Part shown: piece by piece, positions 1-8,867 of the stretch
Position numbering within the stretch: position 1 is the first letter of the stretch
Layout of the letters: the number at the start of each line of letters is the position of its first letter
NCBI GenBank assembly: GCA_012838395.1
Contig: DUPI01000053.1
Location: forward strand, 1 to 36,912
Direction: 5' to 3'
Length of the DNA stretch: 36,912 nucleotides
Source of the DNA: Mollicutes bacterium
GTDB taxonomy: Bacteria > Bacillota_I > Bacilli_A > RF39 > UBA660
Position numbers and translations under genes: made by a program
Notes under the pieces: generated by a model
Told to the model about the DNA's origin: nothing
Databases searched by the model: none
The model's input: the letters and a program-made list of their open reading frames with translations, nothing else

Positions 1-120
1 ATTATTATAAATGATTTCTGTTTCATCGTGATTTAACGACACTCCATTAGAACTAGCAAAATTATTAATGTCCCCAAAAGAAAGATTGGCAATATACTGT
101 TTTATTAAAAATTCATTCAT
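1..120 (-). CDS. DUF2624 (YqfT-like) protein, 5' part only
   Basis: Forty codons read on the minus strand from an ATG at 118-120 and run off the left edge with no stop. A good ribosome binding site (GAGGTGG on the minus strand, 123-131) precedes the ATG. The visible protein starts MNEFLIKQYIANLSF and continues with a short helical segment containing DINNFASSNGVSL. This resembles the small DUF2624 proteins of Bacilli (YqfT), which are encoded near sodA in Bacillus, so the position next to superoxide dismutase agrees. No function is known for the family. The gene is divergent from sodA and shares the 80-bp gap with it. The family call rests on a short N-terminal stretch and is tentative. Confidence 0.55.
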   Translation of the reverse strand, partial: MNEFLIKQYIANLSFGDINNFASSNGVSLNHDETEIIYNN

Positions 121-199
121 TTTTCCACCTCAAAATAGCATATGTTTTATTGGTAATATTAATGAGGGTTAATGACCATAAAAAAGAAAGGATGGTAAT

Positions 200-808
200 A
201 TGTACGATATTCCGAGTCTTCCTTATTCGTATGATGCTTTGGAGCCATACATCGATGAGGAAACAGTGAGGATTCATTATGAACTTCACCATCGCGGTTA
301 TTTGAATAAATTAAATAATCTTTTAAATAAAATAAGTTTTCAAAAAAATTATACTCTTCCTGAATTAATACAACATATTGATGAATTACCAATTGAAGAA
401 CGAGGAGAAATTTTATTTAATGCTGGTGGTGTATTGAATCATAATTTATATTGGCAAAGTATGAGTCCTTTAAAAAATAATCATCCTGTTGGTAATCTTA
501 GTAGAGCTATTAATGAACAGTTTGGTTCATTTGAAAATTTTAAAAATGAATTTATTAGGCAAGCTTCATTGATGCAAGGGTCGGGCTATACTTTTTTAGT
601 TATTAATACTGGCGGTGAACTTGAGATTATTAATACATCTAACCAAGAAACACCATATTTATATGGTTTAATCCCAATTATGGCTTTAGATTTGTGGGAG
701 CATGCTTATTATTTATTATATAAAAATCGTCGGAATGAATATATCAATAATTTCTTTAATGTAGTCGACTTTGTCGAGATTAATAAATTGTATGAAGAGA
801 ATATATAG
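200..808 (+). CDS. sodA: Superoxide dismutase, Fe/Mn family, Mn-type signature
   Basis: This 202-residue cytoplasmic enzyme converts superoxide to hydrogen peroxide and oxygen. The N-terminus PSLPYSYDALEPYID is the family hallmark. All four metal ligands are in place: His26, His81 (NHNLYW), Asp164 and His168 (DLWEHAYY). The outer-sphere glutamine is at 149 (SNQETP), with a GG pair before the second ligand helix, which is the Mn-SOD arrangement; metal use cannot be proven from sequence. The usual Trp after GSG is Tyr130. The start ATG follows AAAGGA. The 3' end overlaps the PBP2 gene by 17 bp, so the two are probably co-transcribed. A SOD indicates that the organism meets oxygen at least occasionally. 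Confidence 0.95.
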   Translation: MYDIPSLPYSYDALEPYIDEETVRIHYELHHRGYLNKLNNLLNKISFQKNYTLPELIQHIDELPIEERGEILFNAGGVLNHNLYWQSMSPLKNNHPVGNLSRAINEQFGSFENFKNEFIRQASLMQGSGYTFLVINTGGELEIINTSNQETPYLYGLIPIMALDLWEHAYYLLYKNRRNEYINNFFNVVDFVEINKLYEENI

Positions 809-2891
809 AAAAAACAAACGTCGCAGTAAACCAAATATAAAGTTTAGTTATTATAAAAAACATAGAAACATTAAAGAAATAATTGAAAATAGATATAATA
901 TATTAATTGGAATAATCGTTGTTCTTAATTTAATAATTGTTGCTAATTTATTTTTTATCCAGGTTATTAAAAAAGAACATCATACAAATCGTGTTAAATT
1001 ATTAAATCAAAATGTTGTTTTAGGTCCGTCAGCACCACGTGGTAGAATATATGATCGCCATCATCGTTTAATTGTTGATAATAAACCAGTAAAAGTCATC
1101 TATTATAAAAAAACAAGTGATATTACTAGAACTGAAGAGTTAGAAATGGCTTATGAGTTGGCTAACATATTGAATATTGATTATAGTGACTTAACAAAGA
1201 GAAACTTAAAAGAATTTTGGCTTAGAAATAATCATCAATTAGGTATTGCTAAAATAACTGATGAAGAGTGGAAAAAACTAGATGAGCGAAAGTTAACGCT
1301 CGATGATATAGAAGAATTAAAAATAGAGAGAATTACAGATAAAGAATTAAGTGAATATAAAGCACTAGATAAAAAAGCAGCTTATATATATTACTTAATG
1401 AATAAAGGTTATTATTATTCAGAGAAAACAATAAAAAAAGGTGATGTTAGTGATGATGAGTATGTTAAGATTTCTGAAAACATCCATAAATTAAAGGGAT
1501 TTAATACACGTTTGGATTGGGAACGGGTTTATCCTTATGGGGATACATTTAGAACAATTCTTGGGAGTGTCTCAACTAGTGAATCAGGACTCCCTTACGA
1601 ACTTAAAGATTATTATTTATCAAAAGGATATAGTTTAGATGATCGAGTTGGTATTAGTTATTTAGAATATCAATATGAGGATTATTTAAAGGGAGAGAAA
1701 AACACTTATGAGCTACTAAATGATGGTAGCTATAAATTATTAAAAGAAGGTAAACGCGGTCATGATATCGTTATTAGTATTGATATCGAATTACAGCGTG
1801 AAGTTGAAAAAATTTTAGAAACCGAATTAAAAGCAGCTAAAAAGGAACCAAATACCGAATATTATAACCGTTCCTTTGTTATTATAACGGCACCCAAAAC
1901 TGGTGAAATATTAGCCATGTCATCTAAACAGATTATTAAAGATGGTAAAGATTATAAAATTTATGATTATACACCTGGTATAATTAATTCATCAGTAGTT
2001 ATGGGATCGGTTGTTAAAGGTGCTTCTAATATTGTTGGTTTTAATCAAGGTGTTTTAAAAGTCGGTGAAGTTAGAGATGACTATTGTATTAAAATTGCTG
2101 CTACACCCCAAAAATGTTCGTGGCGCTACTTGGGAAGAATTGACGATGTTGCAGCTTTAAAGTATTCATCGAACTCCTATCAATATCAAACAGCTATTAA
2201 AGTTGGTAAAGGAAAATATGTATATAATGAGCCTTTAGCTGTTAATGAAAGTGCTTTTGATATTTATCGCAAAACTTTTGCTGAATTTGGACTGGGAGTT
2301 AAAACAAAAATAGATTTACCTAACGAAGGTTTAGGTTATGAAGGAACAAGTACTTTATCTGGACATCTGTTAGATTTTGCTATTGGCCAATATGATACTT
2401 ATACTCCAATTCAATTATCCCAATATATTGGAACAATTGCTAATGGGGGTTATCGCATCGCGCCTCATTTATTAAAAAGTGTCTATGAACCAACAAAAGA
2501 TGGTTTAACGAACATTGTTTATAATAAAGAACCAGAAGTACTAAATAAATTGAGTGCTAAAACCAAACATCTAAAAAGGGTGCAAGAAGGTTTTAAACAA
2601 GTTGTAGCTAGTGGTGGAACTGGTGTTGGTTATATACCGACCACGGCCAAACCCGCGGGGAAAACTGGTACCAGTGAGAGTTTTATTGATACAGATCTGG
2701 ATGGTGTAGTTGATTTAGAAACTTATAGTCATACATTTGCTGGTTATGCCCCATATGATGATCCGGCAGTTGCATTTACTATTATTTCGCCAGATATTTC
2801 ACCAGTAAATGCTAAAAGTGGATATAGAAGTACAGTTAACCGTAGACTTGCTTATAATGTTTCAAAAAAATTCTTTGAAATTTATAAATAA
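792..2891 (+). CDS. mrdA: Penicillin-binding protein 2 (class B transpeptidase)
   Basis: This is a 699-residue monofunctional D,D-transpeptidase that cross-links peptidoglycan, probably with a RodA-type glycosyltransferase. A basic cytoplasmic tail (residues 1-40) leads into one membrane segment ([16 protein letters not shown]), a dimerisation domain starting with RGRIYDR, and the catalytic domain. The motifs are SVVK with nucleophile Ser406, SSN at 459-461 and KTGT at 624-627. I chose the ATG at 792; a TTG 21 bp upstream would add seven residues but has no ribosome binding site. The ribosome binding site at 792 is also weak, so translation is probably coupled to sodA. pbpA next to rpmG matches Bacillus gene order. 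PBP2A/PbpH type is likely but cannot be distinguished here. Confidence 0.93.
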   Translation: MKRIYRKNKRRSKPNIKFSYYKKHRNIKEIIENRYNILIGIIVVLNLIIVANLFFIQVIKKEHHTNRVKLLNQNVVLGPSAPRGRIYDRHHRLIVDNKPVKVIYYKKTSDITRTEELEMAYELANILNIDYSDLTKRNLKEFWLRNNHQLGIAKITDEEWKKLDERKLTLDDIEELKIERITDKELSEYKALDKKAAYIYYLMNKGYYYSEKTIKKGDVSDDEYVKISENIHKLKGFNTRLDWERVYPYGDTFRTILGSVSTSESGLPYELKDYYLSKGYSLDDRVGISYLEYQYEDYLKGEKNTYELLNDGSYKLLKEGKRGHDIVISIDIELQREVEKILETELKAAKKEPNTEYYNRSFVIITAPKTGEILAMSSKQIIKDGKDYKIYDYTPGIINSSVVMGSVVKGASNIVGFNQGVLKVGEVRDDYCIKIAATPQKCSWRYLGRIDDVAALKYSSNSYQYQTAIKVGKGKYVYNEPLAVNESAFDIYRKTFAEFGLGVKTKIDLPNEGLGYEGTSTLSGHLLDFAIGQYDTYTPIQLSQYIGTIANGGYRIAPHLLKSVYEPTKDGLTNIVYNKEPEVLNKLSAKTKHLKRVQEGFKQVVASGGTGVGYIPTTAKPAGKTGTSESFIDTDLDGVVDLETYSHTFAGYAPYDDPAVAFTIISPDISPVNAKSGYRSTVNRRLAYNVSKKFFEIYK

Positions 2892-2902
2892 TTTGCTATA
2901 AT
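2875..2902 (+). promoter_or_regulatory. Sigma-A-type promoter for rpmG-efp
   Basis: TTGAAA at 2875-2880 and TATAAT at 2897-2902 are separated by 16 bp. The site lies over the end of the PBP2 gene and upstream of the strong ribosome binding site AAAGGAGGG of rpmG. Confidence 0.7.
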
Positions 2903-2932
2903 ATTAAAGTATGTATTAAAGGAGGGAAAACA

Positions 2933-3100
2933 ATGGCTAAAAAAGGAGAAGCACGAGAAAGAATAACATTACAATGTACTGTGTGTGGTTCTGAAAATTA
3001 TCGTACTGAAAAAAACAAACAAAACACTCCCGAACGAATTGAATTAAAAAAGTTTTGTCCAAAATCTAAAACTGTAACATTACACAGAGAAAAAAAATAA
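2933..3100 (+). CDS. rpmG: 50S ribosomal protein L33
   Basis: This 55-residue protein binds near the E site of the large subunit. It carries the family core [15 protein letters not shown], then [13 protein letters not shown] and the C-terminal TLHREKK. The first CxxC knuckle is present (CTVC), but the second reads CPKS, so only three of the four possible zinc cysteines remain. This resembles the partly Cys-depleted RpmG paralogs of Firmicutes, such as B. subtilis RpmGB, which ends CPRDKK. A zinc-independent form is therefore possible. The ATG follows AAAGGAGGG. The gene lies 20 bp upstream of efp and is probably co-transcribed with it. A second, fully zinc-binding copy may exist elsewhere. 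Confidence 0.93.
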   Translation: MAKKGEARERITLQCTVCGSENYRTEKNKQNTPERIELKKFCPKSKTVTLHREKK

Positions 3101-3122
3101 AAACAACTAAAAGGAGATTAAC

Positions 3123-3680
3123 ATGGTAAACGTTAATGATTTAAAAAATGGAATGACAATCAAACTAGATGGAAATATATATTTGGTTTTGGAATTTTTA
3201 CATGTGAAACCAGGTAAAGGCCCAGCTTTTGTTCGAAGTAAACTAAAAAATCTGCGCACAGGTGCCATTATCGAACACACATTTAATGCCGGAATCAAAA
3301 TAGAAAGAGCATCCATCGATCGCGTTACAATGCAGTTTTTATATGCAAGCGGGGATTCGTATAATTTTATGAATATGGAAACTTATGAGCAAATTGAAAT
3401 TAATAAGCAACAAATTGAGGAAGAAGTACCATATTTAAAAGAAGGATTAAATGTTGAATTGACTTTTTATGAAAGTGAATTATTAGGAATAAATTTACCA
3501 GATAAAATTGAATACAAAGTTACAAGTACAGAACCGGCAGTTCGGGGTAACACCGTTACTAATGCAACTAAAGAAGCAGTATTAGAAACTGGACTAGTTA
3601 TTAAAGTCCCACTTTTTATTGAAGCAGATGAAGTAATTATTGTTTCAACGAAAGATGGTAAATATGATTCGCGAGCTTAA
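3123..3680 (+). CDS. efp: Translation elongation factor P
   Basis: This 185-residue factor binds between the P and E sites and speeds peptide bond formation at consecutive prolines. It has the usual three beta-barrel domains: KOW-like (about 1-63), then two OB folds ending in the conserved DGKYDSRA. The loop that reaches the peptidyl-transferase centre carries Lys32 in VKPGKGPAF. This is the residue that receives 5-aminopentanol in B. subtilis. Two proteins linked to that modification, YfmF and YfmH, are encoded in this window at 24665-27209, which supports the same chemistry here. The ATG follows AAAGGAG. A terminator-like hairpin lies downstream. Confidence 0.96.
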   Translation: MVNVNDLKNGMTIKLDGNIYLVLEFLHVKPGKGPAFVRSKLKNLRTGAIIEHTFNAGIKIERASIDRVTMQFLYASGDSYNFMNMETYEQIEINKQQIEEEVPYLKEGLNVELTFYESELLGINLPDKIEYKVTSTEPAVRGNTVTNATKEAVLETGLVIKVPLFIEADEVIIVSTKDGKYDSRA

Positions 3681-3730
3681 GTTGGCTCCATAAAATTAAC
3701 TTATATTTTTTAAAAAATATATATTGTGAT

Positions 3731-3770
3731 AAAAAGTTGTCTATCTTAAATGATAGCAGCTTTTTTATTT
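3731..3770 (+). terminator. Terminator after efp
   Basis: A hairpin with stem CTATC/GATAG, extended by GTTGT against GCAGC with a bulge, and a TTAAA loop is followed by TTTTTTATTTT. It lies 50 bp after the efp stop. Confidence 0.6.
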
Positions 3771-3842
3771 TCTAAAACACAAAAATTTATAATGTTGTAT
3801 GTCAAATTATTTGGTCTTTACTCGATTAATCCCAATAATTGG

Positions 3843-3871
3843 TTGTTAATTGCTTGGATTTTATGTATAAT
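3843..3871 (+). promoter_or_regulatory. Promoter upstream of the HAD stub
   Basis: TTGTTA (3843-3848) and TATAAT (3866-3871) are 17 bp apart. A ribosome binding site AAAGGGGG follows at 3882-3889. The broken gene downstream therefore still appears to be transcribed and translated. Confidence 0.6.
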
Positions 3872-3894
3872 ATACGTGTGTAAAGGGGGATAAC

Positions 3895-4023
3895 ATGTCT
3901 GTTAAAACAGTAATATTTGATATTGATGGCACAATATGTCCAATTAAGAAAAAAGAGGAGTCTTACAAGGATTTAGTACCTTATAAAGATATGGTTTTAC
4001 CTTTATTTCGAATGATAAAGTAG
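3895..4023 (+). pseudogene. Truncated HAD-superfamily phosphatase, N-terminal stub
   Basis: Forty-two codons begin MSVKTVIFDIDGTICPIKKK and then stop at TAG. The DIDGT motif is the HAD nucleophile motif I. The following KKKEESYKDLVPYKDMV closely matches, from memory, small HAD phosphatases found near capsule or sugar-transfer genes. The remaining HAD motifs (the Ser/Thr, the Lys and the acidic pair) are absent from this frame and I do not see them in the next ORF. The start has a good promoter and ribosome binding site. The most likely reading is a decayed gene, with homology ending near 4005. A 42-residue translated remnant without catalytic capacity would be expected. Confidence 0.7.
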
Positions 4024-4031
4024 CTGTAAAA

Positions 4032-4484
4032 ATGATCGGTGATAAAATTATTACCTGCGGTATACCTTTTTCTATGGGGATAGTTAAAAAGGATGCTGAA
4101 ACATTACATGATCTTGATGTTGATGAACTATATTCCACTGGTGATAAAGTTTATTTGAAGATAACAGATATACCAGATTTCTTTAAGAGCACAAATGCAA
4201 ATAAGGGTATTTTAAAACAAATGTTATTTACTGATTATCAACCGAATATTGATTCACTACAAATTAAAAAGGTTGATAATAATTTAAGAATAATTGGAGA
4301 TAATGTGTTGATAAATGCTGTCTCTGAACAAAAACAATATTTAAATAAATTATTAGAGGTTGATATAAAAAATCGCGATTTAAATTATTTAAATCAAATC
4401 GAGGGGTATATAGTAAGTCAAAATCAAAATACAACTAATGAATTATTAGAAAATTTAAAAAAACCAACTAAGTACTTAAATTAA
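4032..4484 (+). CDS. Hypothetical 150-residue protein
   Basis: I do not recognise this protein. It is soluble, rich in Lys, Asp and Asn, and has no signal peptide or membrane segment. The ATG at 4032 has no ribosome binding site. The open frame continues upstream to a stop at 3984, so sensible residues (GFTFISNDKVAVK) precede the Met. The frame differs by one position from the HAD stub that ends at 4023. It may therefore be the rest of a gene joined to the stub by deletion or frameshift, or a gene translated by reinitiation from the stub. The segment KVYLKITDIPDFF looks beta-rich. A terminator follows directly. Confidence 0.5.
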   Translation: MIGDKIITCGIPFSMGIVKKDAETLHDLDVDELYSTGDKVYLKITDIPDFFKSTNANKGILKQMLFTDYQPNIDSLQIKKVDNNLRIIGDNVLINAVSEQKQYLNKLLEVDIKNRDLNYLNQIEGYIVSQNQNTTNELLENLKKPTKYLN

Positions 4485-4502
4485 TATTAAGGCTCTAATA
4501 TT

Positions 4503-4530
4503 AGAAGCATATTTTATGCTTCTTTTAATT
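4503..4530 (+). terminator. Terminator after the hypothetical ORF
   Basis: Perfect 8-bp stem AGAAGCAT/ATGCTTCT with a short T-rich loop, followed by TTTAATTATTT. It lies 19 bp after the stop at 4484. Confidence 0.7.
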
Positions 4531-4576
4531 ATTTATCTATTTTTGATAAAAAAGCAAAACTCTAACAGTTAAACTA

Positions 4577-4605
4577 TTCATATATTAAATCATCCATGTT
4601 ATAAT
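4577..4605 (+). promoter_or_regulatory. Promoter for camS-gatCAB
   Basis: TATAAT at 4600-4605 has a weak -35 (TTCATA, 4577-4582) at 17 bp spacing. It sits just upstream of the camS ribosome binding site GGGTGAT. Confidence 0.55.
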
Positions 4606-4624
4606 TATATTGATGGGTGATGTT

Positions 4625-5662
4625 ATGAAAAAGTTATTATTAATAGGGTTTGTAGTGCTGCTTTTAACTGGTTGTAAAGATAATGACAATGTCGTTAGAA
4701 AGGTTGAAGTAGAATTTGGTAGTGATTATTATCAAGTAGCTGCGCCTTATAAACCATCTATTAGTGGTAACTATGTTGTTCATAATGTTTTAAATAATTA
4801 TGATGTTAATGATATTGAAAATGCCTTTATGATGTTATCGACCAATCATTTTAAAACAATTAATTCTTTATATCAAGAGGGTCAGTATTTAAAACGCGGT
4901 GAATTAAAAGAGTTACTATCAAGAGATAATTTAAACAAGGAAAAAGAAATTACTGTTAATGGTGTTAAGATCAACCCAACTTATTTATCTAGCATTTATG
5001 AGCAAAATTATCTAACTAATAATGGTAATTTAAAAGGGTTGACAATTGGTTTGATTTTTAATCCCTATCAAGCTTATTTAACTAAATATGATAGTTATGA
5101 CTACGAAGAAGTAGATTTAGATACTTTAGAACCTATTATTATTGCTAAAGCGAATGAAATAGTTAAATATATAAGAACTAAACCTGCTTTACAAAAAATC
5201 AAAATAGTTGTTGGAATATATTTACAAAACCATCCTAACACGATGTTACCAGGCGGTATAAGATATTTTGGTGTTACGAACAAAGATAGTGTTGAGTTAA
5301 ATAAAGTAAATTACCAACATCAATATCTAAACTCAGATTATGTTTTAAAACATGACATTAATATTTATAATGCTTTTACTAATTTGGAAAAACAACTAAA
5401 AAAAGTAAAAGATACAATTAATATATCAGCAAGGGGTTTATACTATAATAATAAAATTCAAAATATTGAAATGACAGTTTATAGCGGAACTTTTAATAAT
5501 GGAGAATTATTATATTTAAGTGAAATTATAAGTGAGGAAATGGTTAATTTTGATAATCAACTTAATATTAGAGTGATCGTTAAATCAAATGAAAAAGTAG
5601 CAGCTTTTATTAACAAAGAAAGTAATAATTTAAAAAGTAATGTTTATATTTTAGGAGGATAG
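4625..5662 (+). CDS. camS: CamS family lipoprotein
   Basis: This 345-residue exported lipoprotein belongs to the family whose staphylococcal member releases the cAM373 sex-pheromone peptide from its signal sequence. The signal peptide MKKLLLIGFVVLLLTGC ends in a clear lipobox with Cys17 as the lipidated residue. The mature part includes the conserved stretch YLKRGELKELLSRDNL and a beta-rich C-terminus (NISARGLYYNNKIQ). I chose the ATG at 4625 because GGGTGAT precedes it; longer starts at 4610 or 4613 would disrupt the signal peptide. camS (yerH) directly before gatCAB is the Bacillus order, which strengthens the call. The cellular role in this organism is unknown. Confidence 0.88.
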   Translation: MKKLLLIGFVVLLLTGCKDNDNVVRKVEVEFGSDYYQVAAPYKPSISGNYVVHNVLNNYDVNDIENAFMMLSTNHFKTINSLYQEGQYLKRGELKELLSRDNLNKEKEITVNGVKINPTYLSSIYEQNYLTNNGNLKGLTIGLIFNPYQAYLTKYDSYDYEEVDLDTLEPIIIAKANEIVKYIRTKPALQKIKIVVGIYLQNHPNTMLPGGIRYFGVTNKDSVELNKVNYQHQYLNSDYVLKHDINIYNAFTNLEKQLKKVKDTINISARGLYYNNKIQNIEMTVYSGTFNNGELLYLSEIISEEMVNFDNQLNIRVIVKSNEKVAAFINKESNNLKSNVYILGG

Positions 5663-5663
5663 A

Positions 5664-5954
5664 ATGAATAAAATCGACAAAAAACAAACAAAACGTATTT
5701 TAGAATTTGCAATGTTAAACTGCAAGGATAATGAAATAGATGAATATGTTAATGGTTTAAATCAAGTACTTGAAAAAATTGACAAAATTAAAGAAATTAA
5801 AGTGGATAATAAAGATATTTTAATTACACCCACTACCAATTTTAATTGTTATGATGACGGAAGGGCAACTAAGATTAGTGAAAAACAAGAAATTTTAAAA
5901 AATATTCCCAATAAAGAAGGCGATTATATTTTAGTACCAAAGGTGATAGAATGA
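5664..5954 (+). CDS. gatC: Asp-tRNA(Asn)/Glu-tRNA(Gln) amidotransferase subunit C
   Basis: This 96-residue subunit wraps around and stabilises GatA in the GatCAB complex, which makes Gln-tRNA(Gln) and/or Asn-tRNA(Asn) by transamidation. The N-terminal helix (ILEFAMLNCKDNEIDEYVNGLNQVLEKIDKI) fits the family's L..lA.L.l...E pattern, although it is divergent. The C-terminal GDYILVPKVIE is typical. AGGAGG precedes the ATG, one base after the camS stop. The stop overlaps the gatA start as ATGA. The identification rests as much on position as on sequence. Confidence 0.9.
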   Translation: MNKIDKKQTKRILEFAMLNCKDNEIDEYVNGLNQVLEKIDKIKEIKVDNKDILITPTTNFNCYDDGRATKISEKQEILKNIPNKEGDYILVPKVIE

Positions 5955-7402
5955 GTAATTATTTGGAGTTAACAATAGAAGAAATACATAAGTTATTAAA
6001 AGATAAAAAAATAAAACCGATCGATCTAGTAAATGAATTTATCAGCAAAGTAGAAAAATCTAATTTAAATGCTTTTATTACATTAGATATAGAAGCTGCT
6101 AGAAAAAAAGCTTTAGAACTGGAAACAGAGGAAGTGGATAATCCTTTATTTGGAATACCGATTGCTATTAAAGATAATATTGTTACTAAAAATTTAAAAA
6201 CAAGCTGCGCTTCATTAATGCTGGATAACTTTATTCCTGTTTATGATGCAACAGTTGTTCAAAAACTAAAAGCTAAAAAGATGATTCTCGTTGGCAAAAC
6301 TAACATGGATGAATTTGCTATGGGTGGAACTGGAGAAACTAGTTATTATGGACCAACACTAAACCCGTGGAATGAAAATTGTGCACCAGGTGGAAGTAGT
6401 AGTGGGAGTGCAGCTGCTGTCAGCGCGAATTTAGTTCCCTTATCTATTGGAAGTGATACCGGTGGTAGTCTTAGGGAACCTTCAGCATTTTGTGGTGTAG
6501 TTGGAATGAAACCAACCTATGGTCGCGTTTCGAGGTATGGATTGATTCCATTTGCAGCTAGTCTTGATCAAATTGGACCAATTTCCAGAACTGTTTATGA
6601 AAATGCTTTGTTATTAGAAGCAATATCAGGTTTTGATGAAAAAGATTTAACTAGTTCAAAAGATAAGCATTTATCTTTTACCGATTTAACAATTGATCTT
6701 AAAACTAAAAAAATCGCGATACCTTCATTTTATTTAAATTATTCAATCAACCAAGAAATTCGAAATGCTTTTGAAAAAATAATTACTATGCTTAAAGCAA
6801 ATGGTTGTTTGGTTGAATATGTTGATATTCCTTATCTTGAACATATTCCTTCCATATATAAAATTATTGCCTTTTCCGAAGCAAGCAGTAATTTATCTTG
6901 TTTTGATGGAATTAGATACGGCTATACTACCAACAATCATGACACCATTGAAGATTTATATAAAAATACTAGAACTGAAGGTTTTGGACTTGAAGTTAAA
7001 AAAAGAATTATTATTGGTACATATCTTTTAACTGGAGAAAATGCTGAGGATTATTATTACAAAGCTTTATCTATGAGAAAGATAATTACTGATAAAATAA
7101 AAGAATTATTTTCAGTATATGATTATATTATGTGCCCAACAACTACTGATCTAGCTCCTCAATTAAACAATCATTTTGAAGATTATACTCAAAAATTTAG
7201 CAATGGAATTTTAACAGCCCCAGCTAACATAACTGGCGTTCCAGCTTTATCATTACCAATAGGTTTAAGTAGTAATAATATGCCTATAGGATTACAAATT
7301 GTAGGTAATTATTTTAAAGAATTAGATATTTATAAAATAGCACATTATATTGAAGAAAAACTTAATTTAGATTTAAATGCAGGGAGGCAAGAAGAATGTT
7401 AG
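5951..7402 (+). CDS. gatA: Glutamyl-tRNA(Gln) amidotransferase subunit A
   Basis: This 483-residue amidase-signature subunit hydrolyses glutamine and sends the ammonia through a channel to GatB. The Ser-cisSer-Lys triad is intact: Lys74 (IKDNI), cis-Ser149 (GGSSSGS) and nucleophile Ser173 (SDTGGSLREP), with the same spacing as S. aureus GatA. The motif GKTNMDEFAMGGTGETS is fully conserved. The gene overlaps gatC by 4 bp and gatB by 7 bp, so all three subunits are translationally coupled. The intact glutaminase here contrasts with the degenerate one in pyrG of the same window. Confidence 0.97.
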   Translation: MSNYLELTIEEIHKLLKDKKIKPIDLVNEFISKVEKSNLNAFITLDIEAARKKALELETEEVDNPLFGIPIAIKDNIVTKNLKTSCASLMLDNFIPVYDATVVQKLKAKKMILVGKTNMDEFAMGGTGETSYYGPTLNPWNENCAPGGSSSGSAAAVSANLVPLSIGSDTGGSLREPSAFCGVVGMKPTYGRVSRYGLIPFAASLDQIGPISRTVYENALLLEAISGFDEKDLTSSKDKHLSFTDLTIDLKTKKIAIPSFYLNYSINQEIRNAFEKIITMLKANGCLVEYVDIPYLEHIPSIYKIIAFSEASSNLSCFDGIRYGYTTNNHDTIEDLYKNTRTEGFGLEVKKRIIIGTYLLTGENAEDYYYKALSMRKIITDKIKELFSVYDYIMCPTTTDLAPQLNNHFEDYTQKFSNGILTAPANITGVPALSLPIGLSSNNMPIGLQIVGNYFKELDIYKIAHYIEEKLNLDLNAGRQEEC

Positions 7403-8814
7403 AACCAACAATTGGTATTGAAATACATGCTCATCTTAAAAGTAAAACGAAAGCCTTTTCTAGTAGTGTAAACAATTTTGATAGTTTACCAAATGAAAAT
7501 ATTAGTTTAATTGATTTGGCATATCCAGGAGCATTACCTAGATTAAATAAAGAAGTTATCGAGATGGCTCTAAAAGCTGCTCTAGCACTTAATTGTTCTA
7601 TCAATAAAGAGATGCATTTTGATCGCAAAAATTACTTTTATCCAGACTTGCCGAAAGGTTATCAAATAACCCAAAATAGAACTCCTATTGGTTATGACGG
7701 TTATTTAATGATTGATGTTGATGGCAAACAAAAAAGAATTGCTATCGAACGAATTCATATTGAAGAGGATACGGCTAAAAGTATTCACGGACAAGCTGGC
7801 ACGATTTTAGATTTTAATAGATCTGGTGTTCCATTAATTGAAATAGTAACTAAACCAGTTATTACTAGCGAAAAAGAGGCTGTTGCTTATTTAGAAGGAA
7901 TTCGTGAGATTTTATTATATTTAGGAATCAGTGATGTTAAAATTGAAGAAGGTAGTATGCGTTGTGATGCTAATATATCGCTATCGGAACGTGGTAGTAA
8001 AAAGTTAGGAACTAAAACGGAAGTTAAAAACATTGGTTCAATTAGTAATGTTGGGACAAGTATTTTATATGAAATTAATCGACAAAAAAAATTAATTGAA
8101 AGTGGTAATAAAGTAATTAATGAAACAAGGCGATTCGACGACAAAACAAATTCTACAATTACAATGAGGGTCAAAGAAACAGCCAGTGATTACCGCTACT
8201 TCCCAGAACCTAATATTCCACCGTTGGAGTTAAGCGAAGAATATATTTTAGAGGTAAAAAATTCATTACCAGTACTACCCAATGTTCTGCGTAATAAATA
8301 TAATAAATTAGCGATTAATCAAAATAATGTAAAAACAATTATAGGGAACTATCAGTTATGTCAATTTTTTGAGACTGTTATTGATGATATTAATCCAATA
8401 ATAGCTGCAAATGTTTTGACGGGGGAAGTTTTAAATTATTTAAATAAAAATAAATTAGAAATGAAAGACATAAAATTAACTGAACATAATTTTAAAGAAT
8501 TAATAGATGCTTACGAAAAAGGAACTATATCTTCAAAACATATAAAAGATATTATCCCTATATTATTAGATAAAGGGGGAGCGGTTAAGGACATTATTAA
8601 TGAATTAGGGATTCAACAAATTAATGATGATAAACTAATTTTAGAGGTAATTAATAAAGTTATTAAAAATAATTCTGAATCTGTAACTGACTATAAAAAT
8701 GGTCAAGATCGAGCTTTAAAATTTTTGATGGGTCAAGTAATGAAAGAAACCAGAGGACAAGTTAATCCAGCGAAAGCATCTTCGTTATTGACTGAAGAAT
8801 TAGCTAAGCTCTAA
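7396..8814 (+). CDS. gatB: Asp/Glu-tRNA amidotransferase subunit B
   Basis: This 472-residue kinase and transamidase subunit activates the misacylated tRNA and transfers ammonia. The N-terminal catalytic cradle has the family signatures (GIEIHAHL, YFYPDLPKGYQI, DFNRSGVPLIEI, EVKNIGS, DYRYFPEPN). The C-terminal YqeY-like tail domain ends GQVNPAKASSLLTEEL. The usual GIEVHxQL is GIEIHAHL. The ribosome binding site GGGAGG lies inside the end of gatA. gatB ends right before the -35 box of the next promoter. Its presence implies that GlnRS and/or AsnRS are missing in this genome. Confidence 0.97.
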   Translation: MLEPTIGIEIHAHLKSKTKAFSSSVNNFDSLPNENISLIDLAYPGALPRLNKEVIEMALKAALALNCSINKEMHFDRKNYFYPDLPKGYQITQNRTPIGYDGYLMIDVDGKQKRIAIERIHIEEDTAKSIHGQAGTILDFNRSGVPLIEIVTKPVITSEKEAVAYLEGIREILLYLGISDVKIEEGSMRCDANISLSERGSKKLGTKTEVKNIGSISNVGTSILYEINRQKKLIESGNKVINETRRFDDKTNSTITMRVKETASDYRYFPEPNIPPLELSEEYILEVKNSLPVLPNVLRNKYNKLAINQNNVKTIIGNYQLCQFFETVIDDINPIIAANVLTGEVLNYLNKNKLEMKDIKLTEHNFKELIDAYEKGTISSKHIKDIIPILLDKGGAVKDIINELGIQQINDDKLILEVINKVIKNNSESVTDYKNGQDRALKFLMGQVMKETRGQVNPAKASSLLTEELAKL

Positions 8815-8815
8815 T

Positions 8816-8844
8816 TTGCACAATTTAATAAATTGTAGTATAAT
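8816..8844 (+). promoter_or_regulatory. Strong promoter after gatB
   Basis: TTGCAC (8816-8821) and TATAAT (8839-8844) are 17 bp apart, starting two bases after the gatB stop. It opens the envelope gene block. Confidence 0.75.
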
Positions 8845-8867
8845 GTTTGGCGATTGGAGGAAAAACA

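Noticed and set aside
771..791. TTG start for the PBP2 gene at 771, adding seven residues.
   Set aside because: No ribosome binding site precedes it, and the ATG at 792 gives a normal basic N-terminal tail.
6801..7031. Plus-strand ORF of 76 codons inside gatA.
   Set aside because: It is an alternate frame of a fully conserved gatA segment.
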